Shown here in pieces: positions 60,450 to 64,000 of a stretch of 64,000 nucleotides of DNA. Positions within the stretch are counted from its first letter, which is position 1, and each line of letters starts with the position of its first letter. Under the pieces are notes generated by a model. The model was not told where the DNA came from and ran no database searches. It saw only the letters and a list, made by a program, of their open reading frames with translations. The position numbers and the translations under genes were made by a program. Source of the DNA: an uncultured Clostridia bacterium (GTDB lineage Bacteria > Bacillota > Clostridia > Christensenellales > Borkfalkiaceae); the NCBI GenBank assembly GCA_934247225.1, contig CAKQJE010000004.1, positions 1 through 64,000 on the forward strand, given 5' to 3'.

Positions 60450-61982
60450 TTATTCCCATTCTATCGTTGCCGGCGGCTTGGAAGTTATATCGTAAACTAT
60501 ACGATTGATATCCTGAACTTCGTTCACGATTCTCGTAGAAATTTTTTCGAGAACGTCGTAAGGAATTCTCGCCCAATCGGCAGTCATTCCGTCTACGCTC
60601 GTAACCGCTCTTAACGCAAGCGTATACGAATAAGTTCTGCTATCCCCCATAACGCCGACCGAACGGCAATTCGTGAGTACGGTGAAATACTGCCAGATTT
60701 CTTTATTTAAGCCGGCTTTCGCGATCTCCTCTCTGTAAATATAGTCAGCGTCCTGTAACACTTTGATTTTTTCTCTCGTTATATTTCCGATGATCCTTAT
60801 CGCAAGTCCCGGTCCCGGGAAAGGCTGGCGCATAACTATATCTTCGGGTAGTCCGAGTTCGAAACCGACCTTTCTTACTTCGTCTTTGAAAAGATCTCTC
60901 AAAGGTTCGATTATTTCTTTGAAATCGACAACGTCCGGAAGGCCTCCGACGTTATGGTGCGATTTTATAACCGCGCTTTTTCCTTTACCGCTTTCGATTA
61001 CGTCGGGATAAATCGTACCTTGAACAAGATAATCGACTTTGCCGATCTTCTTTGCTTCGTCCTCGAAAACTTTAATGAATTCCGCGCCTATGATCTTTCT
61101 TTTAGTCTCGGGGTCGCTTACGCCTGCGAGCTTATCCAGAAATCTGTCCGCAGAATCGGATTTTATAAGGTTCATTCCCCTTTCGGTTTTGAAAACCCTG
61201 TAAACGTCGTCGGCTTCGTTTTTACGAAGAAGACCGTGATCGACGAAAATACAAGTAAGATTATCGCCTACCGCTTTATGAACGAGAGTTGCCGCAACCG
61301 CGCTGTCGACCCCGCCGCTCATCGCGCAAAGGACTTTTTTATCTCCGACTTTCGCCTTTATTTTCGCAACCTGCTCGGCAACGAAATTCGCCATAGTCCA
61401 ATCTCCCGAAACATGGCAGACGTTATAAAGGAAATTTCTGAGAATGGTCGTTCCTTGTCTGGTGTGCATAACTTCGGGGTGGAACTGAACGCCGTAGAAA
61501 TTACGCGCTTCGTCTTCCATTGCCGCAACGGGACAAGTCGCGGTTTTTCCGATAATTCCGAAACCTTCCGGGGCAACGGAAACATAGTCCGTATGACTCA
61601 TCCAGCAAACGTTTTTCTTGTCTACGTTTTCGAATATTTTACTGTCGGAATAATCGATATCGCTTTTGCCGTACTCTCTCGTCGTTGCGCTTTCCACTTT
61701 ACCTCCGAGCGTGTAAGCCATAAGTTGCGCGCCGTAACAAATACCGAGGACGGGAATGCCGAGCTTGAATATTTCGGGATCTATGTGCGGGGAATTCTCG
61801 TCGTAAACGCTGTTGGGTCCGCCCGTGAAAATAATTCCCTTAGGGGCGTAATCCTTAATCTCTTTTACGGTCATATCGCAAGGCTTCAAGTCGCAATAAA
61901 CGCTCTGCTCTCTCACCCTTCTTGCGATCAACTGATTGTACTGTCCTCCGAAATCAAGAACCAAAACTCTTTCGTGCTGCAT
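60450..61982 (-). CDS. guaA: GMP synthase (glutamine-hydrolysing)
   Basis: Converts XMP to GMP using glutamine and ATP. The 510-residue protein has the N-terminal glutaminase with the catalytic Cys in GICYGAQLM (C82) and the HPE in FHPEVMHT, an ATP-pyrophosphatase domain with the P-loop SGGVDSAVA (about 221-229), and the C-terminal dimerisation domain ending in PPATIEWE. GAGAGGA lies six bases upstream of the ATG. No purine riboswitch is present in the 15-base gap upstream, so control, if any, comes from the preceding gene's promoter. Confidence 0.97.
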   Translation of the reverse strand: MQHERVLVLDFGGQYNQLIARRVREQSVYCDLKPCDMTVKEIKDYAPKGIIFTGGPNSVYDENSPHIDPEIFKLGIPVLGICYGAQLMAYTLGGKVESATTREYGKSDIDYSDSKIFENVDKKNVCWMSHTDYVSVAPEGFGIIGKTATCPVAAMEDEARNFYGVQFHPEVMHTRQGTTILRNFLYNVCHVSGDWTMANFVAEQVAKIKAKVGDKKVLCAMSGGVDSAVAATLVHKAVGDNLTCIFVDHGLLRKNEADDVYRVFKTERGMNLIKSDSADRFLDKLAGVSDPETKRKIIGAEFIKVFEDEAKKIGKVDYLVQGTIYPDVIESGKGKSAVIKSHHNVGGLPDVVDFKEIIEPLRDLFKDEVRKVGFELGLPEDIVMRQPFPGPGLAIRIIGNITREKIKVLQDADYIYREEIAKAGLNKEIWQYFTVLTNCRSVGVMGDSRTYSYTLALRAVTSVDGMTADWARIPYDVLEKISTRIVNEVQDINRIVYDITSKPPATIEWE

Positions 61983-61997
61983 AATTATCCTCTCTTT

Positions 61998-62636
61998 TTA
62001 ATCATTTGTATTCGTCGTGACGGAGTCGTCCGCCCTGATATCGAATTTATCTACGATTTTCTGAATATCTTCGTTAAGTTCGTCGGCACCCTTTTCGATA
62101 GCCTCTCCGTATTTAACATACCCCCAATAAACGCTTACGGCAAACGCTTTGTCGTCTCCGTCGGAGGCAATTCTCACAATGTGATAAAGCGAACAATTTT
62201 CGGTATATTCGTCCGACGTCCGAAACGCGACTTCGACGGCGTTTTTGTTAAGCCCGAGGACGCGCGCGGCTTCGACTATTCTTATCGAATAATAATCGTA
62301 AAGACTGCGCTCGTTCTCGTCTGACTCTTTATCGGAAAGTCTTTTGAGTTCGGACTTGTTCCCGACAACGAGATCGGCGCCGTATTCGTTGATCTTAACT
62401 TCATTTTCAACGGAAATGACAAGATCGATAAAATCTTTCAGATCTTCAAACGTCTTTCCCTTTGTGTTGTATTGTCTTTCGTAAAGCCTGACGGCGTTAT
62501 TTTTCGAACCCAGATCATAATAAATTTTACCCATTGTTTTAGGTGAAATTATCACGATAAGCGAAAAAGTAACGACAGCCGCGGCAACAAGAGAAACAAT
62601 AGTTATAATCGCTGTTTTCAAAATCGTTTTTTTCAT
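61998..62636 (-). CDS. Hypothetical membrane-anchored protein
   Basis: A 212-residue protein of unknown function with one N-terminal membrane segment (about 9-30, TAIITIVSLVAAAVVTFSLIVII) and a soluble C-terminal part that is mainly helical (YSIRIVEAARVLGLNKNAVEVAF, YVKYGEAIEKGADELNEDIQK). AAGGTTG lies six to seven bases before the ATG. Its start is only 14 bases from the end of the large inverted-repeat element at 62651-63200, so its promoter must lie in or beyond that element. guaA follows 15 bases downstream and is probably co-transcribed. Confidence 0.65.
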   Translation of the reverse strand: MKKTILKTAIITIVSLVAAAVVTFSLIVIISPKTMGKIYYDLGSKNNAVRLYERQYNTKGKTFEDLKDFIDLVISVENEVKINEYGADLVVGNKSELKRLSDKESDENERSLYDYYSIRIVEAARVLGLNKNAVEVAFRTSDEYTENCSLYHIVRIASDGDDKAFAVSVYWGYVKYGEAIEKGADELNEDIQKIVDKFDIRADDSVTTNTND

Positions 62637-62650
62637 TTTTCAACCTTCGG

Positions 62651-62671
62651 TAGCCGAGCGAGATTCAAACC
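62651..62671 (+). repeat. Left terminal inverted repeat of the large element
   Basis: TAGCCGAGCGAGATTCAAACC. It matches the reverse complement of 63180-63200 at 19 of 21 positions. On the minus-strand RNA both mismatches become G-U pairs. Confidence 0.92.
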
Positions 62672-63179
62672 CCATCAAGCCTTAAAGCCGTCTTTTTTGC
62701 CTGTTGCGGCAAATCTTTGCTTGAAGTACAGTACGTCTGCGCAAACCTTCGTCACAACCGCCTAAAAAATACGGTTTTAAGGTGCTACGCATTTAGCCAC
62801 AGGTGATTGCATTTTAACTCGCCCAAACGGCACAATTTTCGCGCTTTGAGGCAAATTCTCTCTTGTAGTACGAAAGTACGTCTGCGTTCGCCTTTTCCCC
62901 AAATCATCGAAAATATTGCCGTTTGGGTTGGGGCAAGTCTCACGGCGTGTTTTTAGACTAAGACAAGGCGCGCGAGCGCGTTAATACTTAACGTATAACA
63001 CACGAGCGGAACGACGTATTAGTCAAAAACACGCCGTGAGACCGGGTTTAAATGCAATCACCTGTGGCTGCCGGCGATAAATTTAGAAAAATCAAGGCAA
63101 ACGAACGCAATCATACTTGCCGTATTATAAGTGAGTTTAACGCCGATTTTGCAAATTTTGCGCCGTTAAAACTTAATGT

Positions 63180-63200
63180 GGTTCGAATCCCGCTCGGCTA
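63180..63200 (+). repeat. Right terminal inverted repeat, tRNA 3'-end-like
   Basis: GGTTCGAATCCCGCTCGGCTA. This reads like the T-loop and acceptor end of a tRNA gene, but the upstream bases (TTAATGT) cannot complete the T stem, and no D-arm or anticodon arm exists. Confidence 0.9.
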
Positions 63201-63214
63201 GAATATTCGTTATT

Positions 63215-63243
63215 ATTGTACCATACGAGAAAATAAAAATCAA
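63215..63243 (-). promoter_or_regulatory. SigA-type promoter reading into the inverted-repeat element
   Basis: On the minus strand TTGATT (63238-63243), a 17-base spacer and TACAAT (63215-63220). Transcription would start near 63208, about eight bases before the right terminal repeat, and run through the whole element towards the gene at 61998-62636 and guaA. Confidence 0.65.
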
Positions 63244-63299
63244 CTTTATATCATTATGAAATCGTTTAGTTCATAAAATAATCACGAGGAAAGCCATAA

Positions 63300-63953
63300 A
63301 TGAAAAAAATTATTACATTCTTTTTAACGATTTTAGTTCTCTTTTCAGTCTCGTGTTCTAAAAACGACGAAATCGAAAAAAGACTAAGTCAGTTAAGATA
63401 TGACGTTCTCTACTCTTTTTCCGAAGATTACGAAATATACGCTTATAAAGAACTGAGCGAACTGCCGCTTAAAAGCGACGGCAAAGTCGGCGAGCAAAAA
63501 AACGTTCTGACGTTTAAAATCGTTTTTAAAAAGGAAATCTCGTTAAAATCGAGCCCTGTAATTCAGTTTTCGTTAAACGGAATAACTTACAGAAAAGAAT
63601 TCGAATACAGACCGCTTTCGAATTACGTTTCCTGTTATTTAATTCTTCCCTCTATGCCGGAAAACAAACTCGACGTAACGATAGATTTCGATTCCGTAAA
63701 GCAAACTCACACGCTTTTAACGACAAAGAACAAAAAAACTCTTTCCGAAAAGGACGTTCTGAACTTCCTTAAAAACACGGACGACGGCGACGCGCTGAAA
63801 ATTCTTAGCGGCGAAAAAGAATACGAAATAAGAATAAGACTTATCTATTCCGACGGTTTTAATTGTTACTTCCTCGGATTATTCACCGACGATTCGTTTG
63901 TCAATTTCCTTCTGGACGGCGAAACGGGCGAATTGCTCGCAAAAAAAATCTGA
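63300..63953 (+). CDS. Hypothetical lipoprotein
   Basis: A 217-residue exported protein of unknown function. The N-terminus is a signal peptide with a lipobox (FSVSC, Cys at about 19). The mature part is mainly beta-like (KNVLTFKIVFKKEISLKSSPVIQFSLNGITYRKEF, then CYLILPSMPENKLDVTIDFDS) with a charged loop. GAGGAAAG lies seven to eight bases before the ATG. It starts 100 bases after the inverted-repeat element and is the last complete gene in the window. Confidence 0.72.
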   Translation: MKKIITFFLTILVLFSVSCSKNDEIEKRLSQLRYDVLYSFSEDYEIYAYKELSELPLKSDGKVGEQKNVLTFKIVFKKEISLKSSPVIQFSLNGITYRKEFEYRPLSNYVSCYLILPSMPENKLDVTIDFDSVKQTHTLLTTKNKKTLSEKDVLNFLKNTDDGDALKILSGEKEYEIRIRLIYSDGFNCYFLGLFTDDSFVNFLLDGETGELLAKKI

Positions 63954-64000
63954 GAAATTTGTCGAAAAACGAATAAGCGGACAAATTCTGCCCAAAATAA

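Larger units (their letters stand above)
62651..63200. repeat. Large symmetrical inverted-repeat element with four hairpin modules
   Basis: A non-coding stretch of 550 bases, closed by 21-bp terminal repeats. From left to right it holds module A (arms 62680-62698 and 62764-62782), a 19-bp perfect arm (62796-62814), module B (62822-62841 and 62908-62927), module C (62938-62960 and 63020-63041), the matching arm (63050-63068) and module D (63073-63093 and 63145-63164). The loops of all four share a core of the form AGTAC..AGTACGTCTGCGttcgCCTT; A and B are on the plus strand, C and D on the minus strand. No reading frame of note lies inside. It is either a non-autonomous mobile element or a structured RNA. 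Confidence 0.85.

Noticed and set aside
62641..62650. Target-site duplication beside the large element
   Set aside because: The ten bases left of the element and the ten bases right of it (63201-63210) do not match, so no duplication can be claimed.
63170..63200. A tRNA gene ending in GGTTCGAATCCCGCTCGGCTA
   Set aside because: The bases before the T-loop cannot form the T stem, and no D-arm or anticodon arm exists at the right distance. The sequence is the terminal repeat of the element.

Overview
This window is one continuous piece of a spore-forming Bacillota (Clostridia-type) chromosome, probably from an uncultivated gut or rumen lineage. The evidence is an uninterrupted sporulation sigma factor sigK, a spoVAC gene, the ylxY and ymxG (mlpA) homologues next to each other, a CIRCE-controlled groESL operon, LexA boxes of the Bacillus/Clostridium type, AGGAGG ribosome binding sites, and the clostridial gene order rimP-nusA-ylxR-ylxQ-infB-rbfA-nrnA-truB-ribF. 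I cannot place it below class. No phage, insertion sequence, CRISPR array, rRNA gene or intact tRNA gene was seen.

Layout. 1-8.1 kb (minus strand): def (cut by the window edge), priA, rpoZ, yicC, then ligA and pcrA. 8.2-11 kb: spoVAC, a 59-residue protein, an M19 dipeptidase, a cyclophilin and a dCMP deaminase. 11.2-13.2 kb: groES-groEL on the plus strand. 13.2-17.6 kb: a nitroreductase and a heterodimeric ABC exporter. 17.6-30.8 kb: the long translation/transcription-factor series nfo, ribF, truB, nrnA, rbfA, infB, ylxQ, ylxR, nusA, rimP, followed upstream by a PolC-like exonuclease without polymerase, ispG, coaX and a probable pantothenate ECF component. 31-33.5 kb: a Cys-rich small protein and two metal-related P-loop GTPases. 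33.5-38.4 kb: rhaA and rhaB, separated by an M16 peptidase and a polysaccharide deacetylase. 38.5-45.5 kb: sigK, trhP, trmR, rnj, valS. 45.7-48.3 kb: a NitT/TauT-type ABC importer. 48.2-54.6 kb: a YkvI-like permease, two helical-repeat proteins, hslO, a methyltransferase and a membrane protein. 54.7-58.5 kb (plus): dapA-dapB, then a DNA-repair-type radical SAM pair behind two LexA boxes. 58.5-62.6 kb: an aldose epimerase homologue, a zinc-ribbon membrane protein, guaA and a membrane-anchored unknown. 62.65-63.2 kb: a large symmetrical inverted-repeat element. 63.3 kb: a lipoprotein.

How it works together. Most genes are core information-processing and cell-maintenance genes in compact operons with overlapping start and stop codons. 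The rimP-nusA operon has its own promoter followed at once by an intrinsic terminator, which fits attenuation by NusA itself. TrhP and TrmR form a tRNA wobble-uridine pathway. The ABC exporter is a pair with one degenerate ATP site.

The most unusual object is the 550-bp element at 62651-63200. It is a near-symmetrical palindrome made of four related hairpin modules, two in each orientation, closed by 21-bp terminal inverted repeats that look like a tRNA 3' end. A good promoter on the minus strand points straight into it. Next in interest are the polymerase-less PolC-like gene sitting at the polC locus and the SOS-controlled radical SAM pair.
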